Below, in pieces: positions 49,009 through 58,202 of a stretch of 64,000 nt of DNA. Origin of the DNA: Burkholderia cepacia GG4 (GTDB taxonomy: Bacteria; Pseudomonadota; Gammaproteobacteria; Burkholderiales; Burkholderiaceae); the NCBI RefSeq assembly GCF_000292915.1, contig NC_018513.1, forward strand, positions 930,001 to 994,000, written 5' to 3'. The translations under genes were made by a program, and so were the position numbers. Each line of letters opens with the position of its first letter. Positions within the stretch are counted from its first letter, which is position 1. The notes under the pieces are model-generated. The model worked only from the letters and a program-made list of their open reading frames with translations. It did not search any database and was not told the origin of the DNA.

Positions 49009-50220
49009 TCAGGCGATCGTCCCCGACAACCAGCCAAGCGCCGCGCTGGCGATCACGACGGCCCATGGCGGCACGCGCCAGAACGCGAGCGCGACGAACG
49101 CGACGAGCGCGGCCGCGAAATCGCGCGGCGACCCGATCGTGTCGGTCCAGACCGGGTGGTAGAGCGCGGCTAGCAGCAGCCCGACGACGGCCGCATTCAC
49201 GCCCGCGAGCGCGGCCTGCATGCGCGTGCTGCGGCGCAGGCGTTCCCAGAACGGCGCGGTGCCCGCGACGAGCAGGAACGATGGCGCGAAGATCGACACG
49301 AGCGCGATCGTCCCGCCGAGCCAGCCGTTCGGCGCGTCGCGCAGCGAAGCGCCGAGGAAGGCCGAGAACGTGAAGAGCGGCCCCGGCACGGCCTGTGCGA
49401 CACCGTAGCCGGCGAGGAACGCCGAATCGCCGACCCAGCCCGGCGCGACCACGGTGGCCTGCAGCAGCGGCAGCACCACGTGCCCGCCGCCGAACACCAG
49501 CGCACCGGTACGGAAGAATGCGTCGACGACGGCGAGCGTGCGCGAATGGAGCGCGCCCGCCGCGAACGGCAACGCGACGAGCAGCGCGGCGAACAGCACG
49601 AGCCACAGCACGCCTGCGCGGTGCGACACGTGCAGCGGCAACGGATCGTGGGCGCCGCGCGCGGGCTGCGGCAACAGCACGAGACCGGCTGCCCCCGCCG
49701 TGACGATCACCCCAACCTGCAGCCATGCGGCCGGCACGAGCAGCGCGATGCAGGCTGCGACCGCCATCAGCGTGGCGCGGCGCGCATCCGGGCACAGCGT
49801 GCGCGCCATGCCCCACACCGCCTGCGCGATCACCGCGACCGACACGATGCGCAACCCGTGCAGCGCGCCGGCCGCGATCGGCATGCCCGTCGCGTGCATG
49901 CCAAGCGCGAACAGCATCATCAGCAGCGCCGACGGCAGCGTGAAGCCGAGCCAAGCGGCGAACATCCCCGCATAGCCGGCACGCGAAAGACCGATCGCCA
50001 TTCCGACTTGGCTGCTGGCCGGCCCGGGCAGGAACTGGCACAGCCCGACGAGATCCGCATACGCGCGCTCGGTCAGCCAGCCGCGCCGCGTAACGAATGC
50101 GTCGCGGAAGTAGCCGAGATGCGCGACGGGGCCGCCGAACGACGTGAGGCCGAGCCGCAGGAAGGCGACGAACACGGGCCATGCATGACGGGGAGGGGCG
50201 GTGACGGTCGACGTGTTCAA
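49009..50220 (-). CDS. chrA: chromate transporter, long-chain ChrA type
   Basis: The 403-residue membrane protein has two fused CHR domains: FLRLGLTSFGGPVAHLGYFRDAFV with LCQFLPGPASSQVG in the first, and FFRTGALVFGGGHVVLPLLQ with YGVAQAVPGPLFTFSAFLG in the second. Such proteins export chromate or sulfate. No ATG lies at a sensible position; a TTG at 50220 (giving MNTSTVTAPPRHAW) is the most likely start, though no ribosome binding site is obvious. A Crp/Fnr-type gene lies upstream on the same strand. Confidence 0.9.
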   Translation of the reverse strand: MNTSTVTAPPRHAWPVFVAFLRLGLTSFGGPVAHLGYFRDAFVTRRGWLTERAYADLVGLCQFLPGPASSQVGMAIGLSRAGYAGMFAAWLGFTLPSALLMMLFALGMHATGMPIAAGALHGLRIVSVAVIAQAVWGMARTLCPDARRATLMAVAACIALLVPAAWLQVGVIVTAGAAGLVLLPQPARGAHDPLPLHVSHRAGVLWLVLFAALLVALPFAAGALHSRTLAVVDAFFRTGALVFGGGHVVLPLLQATVVAPGWVGDSAFLAGYGVAQAVPGPLFTFSAFLGASLRDAPNGWLGGTIALVSIFAPSFLLVAGTAPFWERLRRSTRMQAALAGVNAAVVGLLLAALYHPVWTDTIGSPRDFAAALVAFVALAFWRVPPWAVVIASAALGWLSGTIA

Positions 50221-50315
50221 GAGCGGGGGCGGGAAGAGGGCGAGCCGCCACGATAGCGCAACGCGATGACGGCGCACATGCGGTATTACGGTATTGCGGC
50301 GCTTGCGCGGCGGCG

Positions 50316-51023
50316 TCAGTACGTGCCGTCGGGCAGCCCGCTCGCGCGGCGCAGCGCGTCGACGTCGACGAGTTCGATCTCGCCGACATGCAGCCGCACG
50401 ACGCCGTCGGCCTGCAGCGCCTTCAGCAACTGGTTGGTGGTCTGCCGCGTCAGCGACAGCATCGATGCGAGCTTTTCCTGCGACAGCCGGATGTGCATGC
50501 GGCCGGCGCTGATCCCGCCGTAGCCGCTGGCGATCATCAGCAGCCGCACGGCGAGCCGCTGCGCGGCCGGCATCACGCTCATCGATTCGACGGTCAGGAA
50601 GCTCAGCCGGAGCTTTTGCGCCATCAAGAGGGCGAACTGCCGCCAGTATTGCGGCGTCGTGTCGAGAATCGCAAGCAGCGCGGCCTGCGGGACGTGCAGC
50701 AGCAGCGTGTCGTCGAGCGCGATCGCGTCGTGGGTGCGCGGCTGGCCGTCGAACAGCGCGATTTCGCCGAACCAGGTGACGGGTTCGGCGACCGTCAGCA
50801 GCGCTTCCTTGCCCTGCTGATCGACCGCACCTATGGTGAGGGAACCGGCGAGGACCGCATACAGCCCGCACGGCGGGTCGCCGCGCCGGAACAGCGCATG
50901 GCTGGCCGGCAGGCGCCGCAACGCGGCGCGGGCGAGCAGGTCCGCGCGCAAGGCGGGCGGCAGCGCGGCGAACCACGGATTCGCTTCGATCTGCGGCAGA
51001 TAGGTGGCGAGTGACGAGAGCAT
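50316..51023 (-). CDS. Crp/Fnr-family transcriptional regulator
   Basis: The 235-residue protein has an N-terminal cyclic-nucleotide-binding fold (LFRRGDPPCGLYAVLAGSLTIG near residue 44, GEIALFDGQPRTHDAIALDDT near 86) and a C-terminal winged HTH (RLSQEKLASMLSLTRQTTNQLLKALQADGVV). No N-terminal Cys cluster for Fe-S is present, so it is not Fnr. The ligand is unknown. A GTG two codons upstream (51029) is an alternative start. Confidence 0.92.
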   Translation of the reverse strand: MLSSLATYLPQIEANPWFAALPPALRADLLARAALRRLPASHALFRRGDPPCGLYAVLAGSLTIGAVDQQGKEALLTVAEPVTWFGEIALFDGQPRTHDAIALDDTLLLHVPQAALLAILDTTPQYWRQFALLMAQKLRLSFLTVESMSVMPAAQRLAVRLLMIASGYGGISAGRMHIRLSQEKLASMLSLTRQTTNQLLKALQADGVVRLHVGEIELVDVDALRRASGLPDGTY

Positions 51024-51104
51024 GGGCACGCGATGTCGGGTAGCTGACAGAGGTTCTCGGGCGTGACGCGCATCATAGCGCTCAACGATCGTTCAGGAGA
51101 CGCC

Positions 51105-51629
51105 ATGAAGACGCTTGAAGACCACCTTTCCCAGTATGCGGCCTACCATCGCGACGCGCGCAACATCGCGACGCACCTGGTCGGCATTCCGATGATCGTG
51201 TTCGCAGTCGAGGTGCTGCTGTCGCGGCCGGCCATCGGCATGCTGGCCGGCGTCGCGCTGTCGCCGGCGCTGCTGCTAGCCGTGGCGTTCGCGGTGTTCT
51301 ACCTGCGCCTCGATCTGCGCTTCGGCGTGGTGATGACCGTGCTGTTCGCGCTCGGCCTGTGGGCCGCGCAGACGCTTGCGCTACTGCCGACCGCGCAATG
51401 GCTCGGGATCGGCATCGGCGCGTTCGTGGTCGGCTGGATCGTGCAGTTCGTCGGACACTGGTTCGAGGGGCGCAAGCCGGCGTTCGTCGACGATCTGGTC
51501 GGTCTGATGGTCGGGCCGCTGTTTGTCGTCGCCGAGGTCGCATTCTTCGCGGGCCTGCGCGGCGACGTGCGCCGCGAAGTCGAGCGGCGCGCCGGGCCGG
51601 TGCACGGCGGCGCGCACTCGCATGTCTGA
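51105..51629 (+). CDS. DUF962/Mpo1-like membrane protein
   Basis: The 174-residue protein has QYAAYHRDARNIATHLVGIPMIVF (about residues 9-32), three or four hydrophobic helices, and QFVGHWFEGRKPAFVDDLVGLMVGPLFV. These His-containing motifs define the DUF962/Mpo1 family; yeast Mpo1 is an Fe(II)-dependent dioxygenase of 2-hydroxy fatty acids. A lipid alpha-oxidation role is inferred from that family only. The ATG at 51105 follows CAGGAGA. Its end overlaps the next gene by 8 nt. Confidence 0.88.
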   Translation: MKTLEDHLSQYAAYHRDARNIATHLVGIPMIVFAVEVLLSRPAIGMLAGVALSPALLLAVAFAVFYLRLDLRFGVVMTVLFALGLWAAQTLALLPTAQWLGIGIGAFVVGWIVQFVGHWFEGRKPAFVDDLVGLMVGPLFVVAEVAFFAGLRGDVRREVERRAGPVHGGAHSHV

Positions 51630-52677
51630 TGCGGCGGCCGGGCCGGTCTGCGTGTTCGGCGCGGGCGCGGTCGGCTGCTATCTCGGCGGCCGGCTGGCGG
51701 CAGCGGGCACGCACGTGACGTTCGTCGGCCGCGCGCGGATCGGCGCCGCGATTCGTGTGCACGGGCTGACTGTGACCGACCAGCGCGGCTATCGCGCGAC
51801 GCTCGCGCCGGCGGAGGTCGCGTTCTCGACCGAGCCGGCCGCCGCGGCCGCCGCGCGGCTCGTGCTGGTCGCGGTGAAGTCGGCCGCGACGCATGACGCC
51901 GCGCTGCAGCTGGCCGGCGTGCTGCGGCCCGGCACGGTCGTGATCTCTTTCCAGAACGGTTTGCACAACGCCGACGTACTGCGCGATGCGCTGCCGCAAG
52001 CGGCCGTGCTGGCCGGGATGGTGCCGTTCAACGTGATCGAGCGCGGGCCCGGCGCATTTCACCAGGGTTCGGCCGGCACGCTCGCGGCCGACGCGTCGCC
52101 CGTGCTGCGGCCGTTCGCCGGCGCGTTCGCGCGCGCCGGGCTGCCGCTCGCGCTGCACCACGACATGCGCGCCGTGCAATGGGCGAAGCTGCTGCTGAAC
52201 CTGAACAACGCGGTCAATGCGCTCGCGAACCTGCCGCTGCGCGACGAACTCTCGCAGCGCGCGTACCGGCGCTGCGTCGCGCTTGCGCAGCGCGAAGCGC
52301 TGCACTGGCTGGCGCGCGCCGCGATCCGGCCCGCGCGGCTGACGCCGTTGCCGGCCGCGTGGATCCCCGCCGTGCTGGCGCTGCCCGATACCGCGTTTCG
52401 TGCGCTCGGTGGCCGGATGCTCGCGATCGATCCGCTCGCGCGTTCGTCGATGTCCGACGATCTGGCCGCGCGCCGTGCGACCGAAGTCGACTGGATCAAC
52501 GGCGAGATCGTCCGGCTGGCCGCGCGCTTCGGTGCGCGGGCGCCGGTCAACGCGCGACTCTGCGCGCTCGTTCACGACGCGGAAACGGCGGCAGCGCGGC
52601 CGGCCTGGCACGGCGATGCGCTGTGGGCCGAGCTGACCGCGCAGGCGTCGCGCGCGGGCGACGTGCGGGCGGTGTAG
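51622..52677 (+). CDS. ketopantoate reductase family oxidoreductase, second copy
   Basis: The 351-residue protein has VCVFGAGAVGCYLGGRLAAAG (about residues 9-29), SFQNGLHNADVLRDALP near 110 and the active-site helix AVQWAKLLLNLNNAVNAL near 190. The C-terminal domain is longer than in PanE (about 300 residues), so it may act on another 2-oxoacid. It overlaps the DUF962 gene by 8 nt and is probably translated with it. No panB or panC is nearby. Confidence 0.88.
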   Translation: MSDAAAGPVCVFGAGAVGCYLGGRLAAAGTHVTFVGRARIGAAIRVHGLTVTDQRGYRATLAPAEVAFSTEPAAAAAARLVLVAVKSAATHDAALQLAGVLRPGTVVISFQNGLHNADVLRDALPQAAVLAGMVPFNVIERGPGAFHQGSAGTLAADASPVLRPFAGAFARAGLPLALHHDMRAVQWAKLLLNLNNAVNALANLPLRDELSQRAYRRCVALAQREALHWLARAAIRPARLTPLPAAWIPAVLALPDTAFRALGGRMLAIDPLARSSMSDDLAARRATEVDWINGEIVRLAARFGARAPVNARLCALVHDAETAAARPAWHGDALWAELTAQASRAGDVRAV

Positions 52678-52795
52678 GTCCGTGGATGGCCGGCTTGCGT
52701 CGCGGACGCGGCGCGCCACACCACACGCGATGCGCAACGGCTAAGATGCGAGGAGCGTCACACGACCAGACAGACGGCTACGCGGAGCAATCGCC

Positions 52796-53410
52796 ATGGT
52801 GGATCGCCCGACTCTCGATGCCTACGAAGCCCATGCCGCGCAATACGCGCAGGACTGGCTCGACCAGGCCGCCCCCGACGACATGTATGCGCTGCTCGAG
52901 CAATATTTCTCGCCGGGGCCGACTGCCGATGTCGGCTGCGGCGCGGGGCGCGACACCGCGTGGCTCGCTTCGCAAGGATTCGACGTGCGCGGCTACGACG
53001 CGAGCGCCGCGCTGCTCGACGAGGCGCGCCGGCGCCACCCGGCGCTGACGTTCGAGCTGGCCACGTTGCCGGCGCTTGCCGGCGTACCGTCCGGCGCGTT
53101 TCGCAACGTGCTGTGCGAGACGGTCGTCATGCACCTCGAACAGGCGGATGCGGCTGCGGCTGCCGCGCGGCTGGCCGCGCTGCTGATGCCCGGTGGCACG
53201 CTGTATCTCAGTTGGCGGGTGGCCGGAAACGGCGCCCTGCGCGATGAGCGCGGCCGCCTGTACACGCCGCTCGATTCAGCGCGCATGCACGCGGCGCTCG
53301 GTAGCGCCATGCACGTGATCGACGAGCACGAGGTGGTCAGCGCGTCGTCCGGCAAGCGCGTGCACCGGCTGATCGTGCGCCGTGCCGATGACATCGATGG
53401 CGCCGCGTGA
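52796..53410 (+). CDS. class I SAM-dependent methyltransferase
   Basis: The 204-residue protein has the SAM-binding motif I TADVGCGAGRDTAWLASQGF (about residues 43-62), motif II VRGYDASAALLDEA and a post-motif FRNVLCETVVMHLEQ. The substrate cannot be deduced. It stands alone between a KPR-family gene and the convergent EAL protein. Confidence 0.87.
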   Translation: MVDRPTLDAYEAHAAQYAQDWLDQAAPDDMYALLEQYFSPGPTADVGCGAGRDTAWLASQGFDVRGYDASAALLDEARRRHPALTFELATLPALAGVPSGAFRNVLCETVVMHLEQADAAAAAARLAALLMPGGTLYLSWRVAGNGALRDERGRLYTPLDSARMHAALGSAMHVIDEHEVVSASSGKRVHRLIVRRADDIDGAA

Positions 53411-53425
53411 GCGCGGCGCGCGCGT

Positions 53426-54700
53426 TCATTCGCGGTTGAGTGCCGCTTCCCAGTTGATGTCGACGCACAGCACCTGCATGCCGGACGCGGCCGGCGCGGC
53501 GACCGACGCGGTCACGCACAGGTGCGCCTCGTTGATCGACAGGTACGGCGGTGTCAGGTGCACGCGACCCGGCGCGCGCATCGCGTGGATGAAGTAAGGA
53601 CGGCGCTCCCAGCTCGCCCCTTCCGAATGCAGCAGCGGCCGGAAGCGTTTCGCACGCTGCGACACGCTGCCGCGCGCGAGCACGTTGTCGCCGATCTGGC
53701 GGCCGGACGCATCCAGCAGGAAGCAGCGCGCGGTCTCGGGCAGCCCGAGCACGGCGCCGGCGGCGTCCAGCAGCGACTCGCCAGCGGCGAGCTTCTGGCT
53801 CGCTTCCTCCAGCGCGGCGACGTACGGCGCGAGGCGCTCGGCCTGCGTGCGCTCGCGTTGCGCGACGCGCAGCCGCAGCGCGGCCGACAACGTATCCATG
53901 CAGCCCGCGGCGGCCTGTGGCTGGACCGGGTCGACGCTCGGTCCGGCGAAGTACTGTCCCTGCACGAAATCGACGTCGCATTCGAGCGCGATCAGCGCGT
54001 CGCGCTCGGTCGAGAGCCCGCCCATCAGCACGAGTTGCCCGGATTCGTGCAGCAGCGACACGAGCCCCGGCAGCACGCGCTCTAGATGCGAGTGTTCGCT
54101 CGCCTGCGCGAGGATCCCGCGGTCGAGCGAGACGATGTCGGGGTGCAGGTGCCACACGCGGTCGATGTTCGAATGCTTCGCGCCGAAGCCGCCGAGCGCG
54201 ATCAGGAAGCCGGCCTTGCGCAGCCCGTCGACGATCGCCGCATAGCGCGGCGTCTCGCCGCCCGCCTGTTCGGGCACCTCGAGCACCACGCGATGCGGCG
54301 GCAAGCCGAGCGCCTTCAGGTTCGCGAGCAGCGCGTCGCCGTAGATGGTGTCCATCAGCGCGGCCGGGTGCAGGCTCAGGAAGAGCCATTCGTCGTGGCT
54401 GTCGAACGCGTGGAAGTTGCCGAGGTGCAGCGATTCGGCGAGCCGGCCGAGCTCGAGCAGGTCGCCGCGCCGCGCCGCCTGCGTGAACACCTCGTGCGAC
54501 GCGACCTGGCGGCTGTCCTCGTCGTGTGCGCGCAGCGACGCGTGATAGCCGATCGCGCGGCGGTGCGACACCGAGAAGACGGGCTGGAACACGCTGAACA
54601 CGGTGTACGCGCCGTACAGCACGGTGCGCCGCTTGCCGTCGTCGCCGGCGACGGGGCGGGGCGGCTGGAAGCCGGGTGGATCGATGTCGATCATGCTCAT
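53426..54700 (-). CDS. EAL-domain protein with degenerate catalytic motifs
   Basis: The 424-residue protein has an EAL-type fold at about residues 30-275 and a C-terminal sensory-like domain (residues 290-424). Key positions are changed. The E-x-L motif is YHASL (residues 52-56), so the first metal-binding Glu is His. The conserved N-x-S strand is LSLHP, the DDFG loop is LGGFGAKHSN and the EGVE loop is MGGLSTE. QGQYFAGPS retains the QGY-F end. It is therefore unlikely to hydrolyse cyclic di-GMP and may instead bind it or act as a partner protein. Confidence 0.85.
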   Translation of the reverse strand: MSMIDIDPPGFQPPRPVAGDDGKRRTVLYGAYTVFSVFQPVFSVSHRRAIGYHASLRAHDEDSRQVASHEVFTQAARRGDLLELGRLAESLHLGNFHAFDSHDEWLFLSLHPAALMDTIYGDALLANLKALGLPPHRVVLEVPEQAGGETPRYAAIVDGLRKAGFLIALGGFGAKHSNIDRVWHLHPDIVSLDRGILAQASEHSHLERVLPGLVSLLHESGQLVLMGGLSTERDALIALECDVDFVQGQYFAGPSVDPVQPQAAAGCMDTLSAALRLRVAQRERTQAERLAPYVAALEEASQKLAAGESLLDAAGAVLGLPETARCFLLDASGRQIGDNVLARGSVSQRAKRFRPLLHSEGASWERRPYFIHAMRAPGRVHLTPPYLSINEAHLCVTASVAAPAASGMQVLCVDINWEAALNRE

Positions 54701-54873
54701 GATGTCGGCCGAAGGAAGACTGCCAGTTTACCTACAGAATAGGCGAGCAAGAAGCATGCACGGCATCGTGCCCCATGCGGCGGCCCGTCGCGGCCCATGG
54801 CTGCCGCGTGGTGCAGCCGCGCTGCACCGCCATGGTGCGCGCTGCGCCGGCGTGGCGATTGCAGCGGCGCGCG

Positions 54874-56310
54874 TCACGCGCGCTCGGACGGGTCGGTCTT
54901 GTGCGAGCGGCCGCGGATTTCCGGCGCGAGCTGCGCGAAGATCCACGCGGACGCGGCCGTGATGATCCCGACGCAAATGAAGGTCGCATGGAACGCAGGC
55001 AGCGTGTTGCTCGGCGTCACCGTGCGCAGCATCCCGGTGAAGGTCGCCAGCAGCGCGCCGGCGACCGTGACGCCGAGACTCATCGACAGCATCTGCACCA
55101 GCGAGAACAGGCTGTTGCCGCTGCTCGCGCCGCCGGTGCCGAGATCCTTCAGCGTCAGCGTATTCATCGCGGTGAACTGCATCGAGTTGAAGCCGCCGAA
55201 CAGCGCGAGATGGACGACCTTCACCCACACCGGCACCGTGTCGCGCATCAACGCGAAACTCGCCATCATCACGCCGACCATGATCGTGTTCGCGAGCAGT
55301 ACCTTGCGGTAGCCGTGCTGCGTGATCAGGCGCGTGATGATTCGCTTCGAGAACATCCCGGCCGCCGCGACCGGCAGCATCATCAGCCCCGCCTCGAACG
55401 CCGAATAGCCGAGGCTCACCTGCAGCAGCAGCGGGATCAGGTACGGCATCGCGCCGCTGCCGATCCGCGCGAACAGGTTGCCGAGCAGGCCGACGCTGAA
55501 CGTATGGATCTTGAACAGTTCGAGCGAGAAGATCGGCTGCGGCGCGCGCACCGCGTACAGCCCGTACGCGACGAAGCATGCGAGGCTCAGGATCAGCAGC
55601 ACCAGCACGGCCGCGTGCTGCATGCCGAGATCGGCGAGCCCGTCGAGCGACAGTGAGATCGCGACCATCCCGATCGTCAGCAGCAGATAGCCCTTCAGGT
55701 CGAAACGGCCGACGGCCGGGTTGCGCGAATCGGGCATCGAGTAGAACGTCGCGACGCAGCCGGCGATGCCGACCGGCACGTTGATCAGGAAGATCCAGTG
55801 CCACGACGCGATCTTCACGAGCCAGCCGCCGAGCGTCGGGCCGATCAGCGGGCCGATCAGCCCCGGAATCGCGACGAACGACAGCGCGGGCAGGTAGCGT
55901 TCGGCCGGGAACGTGCGCAGCACCGCGAGCCGTCCGACCGGCAGCAGCATCGCGCCGCCCACCCCCTGTACGACGCGGAATACGACCAGCTGCTGCAGCG
56001 TATGCGCGTTCGCGCACAGCAGCGAGCCGAGCGAGAACACCAGGATCGCGCTGAAGAACACGCGTCGCGTGCCGAACGTGTCCGCGAGCCAGCCCGAGAC
56101 GGGAATCATGACCGCCATCGTCAGCGAGTACGCGATCACGACCGACTGCATCCGCAGTGGCGATTCGCCGAGACTCACCGCCATCGACGGCAGCGCCGTG
56201 TTGACGATCGTCGCATCGAGCGTCTGCATGAAGAAGCCCGTCGCAACGAGCCAGAGCATCACGGTGAGGTTCTTTTCGCCGGGCGCGGCGGCGGGCGGGG
56301 GTTGGAACAT
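54874..56310 (-). CDS. MFS multidrug efflux transporter, DHA2/MdtD-like
   Basis: The 478-residue protein has 14 predicted membrane helices. It starts LWLVATGFFMQTLDATIVNTALPSMAVSLG (about residues 20-49, motif D1), then motif A GWLADTFGTRRVF near 80-92, and motif C LIGPLIGPTLGGWL near 145-158. This is the EmrB/QacA-type drug:H+ antiporter family, close to MdtD. An upstream ATG at 56343 would add 11 residues. No membrane-fusion partner is adjacent. Confidence 0.9.
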   Translation of the reverse strand: MFQPPPAAAPGEKNLTVMLWLVATGFFMQTLDATIVNTALPSMAVSLGESPLRMQSVVIAYSLTMAVMIPVSGWLADTFGTRRVFFSAILVFSLGSLLCANAHTLQQLVVFRVVQGVGGAMLLPVGRLAVLRTFPAERYLPALSFVAIPGLIGPLIGPTLGGWLVKIASWHWIFLINVPVGIAGCVATFYSMPDSRNPAVGRFDLKGYLLLTIGMVAISLSLDGLADLGMQHAAVLVLLILSLACFVAYGLYAVRAPQPIFSLELFKIHTFSVGLLGNLFARIGSGAMPYLIPLLLQVSLGYSAFEAGLMMLPVAAAGMFSKRIITRLITQHGYRKVLLANTIMVGVMMASFALMRDTVPVWVKVVHLALFGGFNSMQFTAMNTLTLKDLGTGGASSGNSLFSLVQMLSMSLGVTVAGALLATFTGMLRTVTPSNTLPAFHATFICVGIITAASAWIFAQLAPEIRGRSHKTDPSERA

Positions 56311-56534
56311 GAAGGCGGGCCGGTGGCGCAAGACAGCCGTCATTGTAGGGAAAGCCGCTGCGCCGCGCAGGGTCGGGCCCGTCGGGGCGACGGCCGGCAC
56401 GCGGCAGCGGGCGGATGCCCGTCCGCCGATCGACCGGTACAGTTCAGCCGAAACTGTCTGCAGGCGTATCTGTCCGCGTGCTGCCACTGTCCGAAATACT
56501 GGTGCCATCGAACCCACGCGACCCGGAGGCGGCC

Positions 56535-56858
56535 ATGCGCGAACTGCGACTCTACGAGATGGACGGCAACGAGCCGGCCGGTCGGTGGCGGATCGTCGAT
56601 CGTACCGTGCTGCAGGTGGCGGACGGTGATCTGTGGGTGACGGTCGAAGGCCGGCCCGACGATCACTGGCTGCGTGCCGGCGAGTCACTGACGCTGCTGC
56701 CGGGCGTACGCGTGTGGATCAGCGCGGCGGCCGGCGGCGCGGTGTTCTCGTTCGGCCCGCAGGCGGCGCCGGCCGTACTGGCCGCGCAGGCGTGGTGGCG
56801 ACTGTTTGCTCCCCGGCGCGGCGGTCGCGGTCAGGCGGCCGCGTCGCTGCCGACGTAG
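56535..56858 (+). CDS. DUF2917 family protein
   Basis: The 107-residue protein begins MRELRLYEMDGNEPAGRWRI and has the small cupin-like DUF2917 pattern (VADGDLWVTVEG near residue 28, WLRAGESLTLLPGVRVWISA). No function is known. A GGAGG site precedes the ATG. The 3' end overlaps the convergent citrate synthase gene by 28 nt. Confidence 0.83.
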   Translation: MRELRLYEMDGNEPAGRWRIVDRTVLQVADGDLWVTVEGRPDDHWLRAGESLTLLPGVRVWISAAAGGAVFSFGPQAAPAVLAAQAWWRLFAPRRGGRGQAAASLPT

Positions 56859-58063
56859 CGCGCGCGGGGCCGGATCAGCTTGCCGTCCGCATATTGTTCG
56901 AGCGCGTGCGCGATCCAGCCCGCGGTGCGGCCGGCGGCGAACAGCGTGAACGCGGCGCCGTCGGGCAGTGCGAGCGTGCGCTCCAGCACCGCGAGCGCGA
57001 AATCGATCGCCGGTCGCAGGCCGGTCGCCGCTTCGACGCGCGTGGCCAGCGTACGCGCCGCGCGTAGCGGCGCCTGGTCGGGCAGCGCGGCATGGAGCGC
57101 GTCGAGCAATGCCCGCGCGCGCGGATCGCCGTCGGGATAGAGCGGGTGCGCGAAACCGGACAGCGCCGTGCGCGCGCCGTCAGCGCGCTCGTCGTGCGCG
57201 AGTCGCAGCGCGAGGTAGCGGTCGAGGTCGGCCGCGCGCGCCGCTTCGTCGAGCAGGGCGCCCGCGCGGAACGTCTCGCCGCCGTGACGCGGACCCGACA
57301 GCGCCGCGAGACCGCCCGCGATCGCGCCGAACAGGTGCGTGCCGGTCGACGCGATGCAGCGCACCGCGAAGGTCGATGGATTCAGTTCGTGATCGGCGCA
57401 CAGCACGAGCGCGCGGCGCAGCAGGTCGGCATCGTCGCGCCGTCGGATCCGCCACGCGGCGGCGAGCTGCCGATGCACGGGCGCGTCGCTCGGCGCGATG
57501 CCGGCGAGCGCGGCCGTCGCGACGCGCAGCAGCAGCGTGGCCGTTTCAATCTGCGCGTCGCGCCCCTGTGCCCACCGGCGTGGCAGCGCTGCGGCCGCGG
57601 CGGGCAGCAGCACCAGCGTGCGCTCGAGCGGCGCGAGGTGCGCCCAGCGGCGTGCCCAGTCGTCCCACTGCGCGGCGTCGAAACAGGCCGCCGCGAGCGA
57701 AGCGGCGGCGAGCCGTGCGGGCGGGCAATCCCACAGCCGTGCGGCTGTCTCCTCGAGCGTCGCGTCGCCGGCGAGCGCGATTGCATCGGCGCCGCGGTAG
57801 CGCAGGCGGCCGTCGGCGATCTGGGTGATCCGCGATTCGAGCACGGGCACGCCCCAGTCGAGCGACCGTTCGGCGACGCCGCCCGCGCGTTTCGCATCGG
57901 CGCGGCGGCGCGCGAGCAGGCGCACCTCGTCCGCGTCGTAGCGGCGGCGCTTGCTTGCGCCGTCGGGCAGCGAGCGCAGCAAGCCGCGGCTGACATACGC
58001 ATAAAGGGTGCTCACGCTGACACCGAGGATGCCGGCGGCTTCCGGCGCGCTGAGGGACGTCAT
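56831..58063 (-). CDS. citrate synthase family protein with N-terminal DNA-binding-like domain
   Basis: Residues 1-60 look like a MerR/excisionase winged helix (SAPEAAGILGVSVSTLYAYVSRGLL, then RRYDADEVRLLARRR). Residues 70-410 are a citrate-synthase fold, somewhat short, with the catalytic His in CADHELNPSTFAVR, His in SGPRHGGETF and Asp in FAHPLYPDGDPRARA all present, so the enzyme part may be active. It is divergent from the disrupted CaiB-type gene by 139 nt, and such synthase/CoA-transferase pairs suggest a dicarboxylate or citramalate-type pathway. Whether the N-terminal domain binds DNA is not known. Confidence 0.85.
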   Translation of the reverse strand: MTSLSAPEAAGILGVSVSTLYAYVSRGLLRSLPDGASKRRRYDADEVRLLARRRADAKRAGGVAERSLDWGVPVLESRITQIADGRLRYRGADAIALAGDATLEETAARLWDCPPARLAAASLAAACFDAAQWDDWARRWAHLAPLERTLVLLPAAAAALPRRWAQGRDAQIETATLLLRVATAALAGIAPSDAPVHRQLAAAWRIRRRDDADLLRRALVLCADHELNPSTFAVRCIASTGTHLFGAIAGGLAALSGPRHGGETFRAGALLDEAARAADLDRYLALRLAHDERADGARTALSGFAHPLYPDGDPRARALLDALHAALPDQAPLRAARTLATRVEAATGLRPAIDFALAVLERTLALPDGAAFTLFAAGRTAGWIAHALEQYADGKLIRPRARYVGSDAAA

Positions 58064-58202
58064 GCCGATCGCTCCTGTCGGGGCGCATGAAGCGCGGCCC
58101 GGCTACAACTATTCGTTATGCCTTGATTCGCGCAATCAAGATTGATCGTGCGCGTCGCGAATTCTAGACTCGATTGCGTGTTCTCAACGGTTCGCATCCA
58201 CC

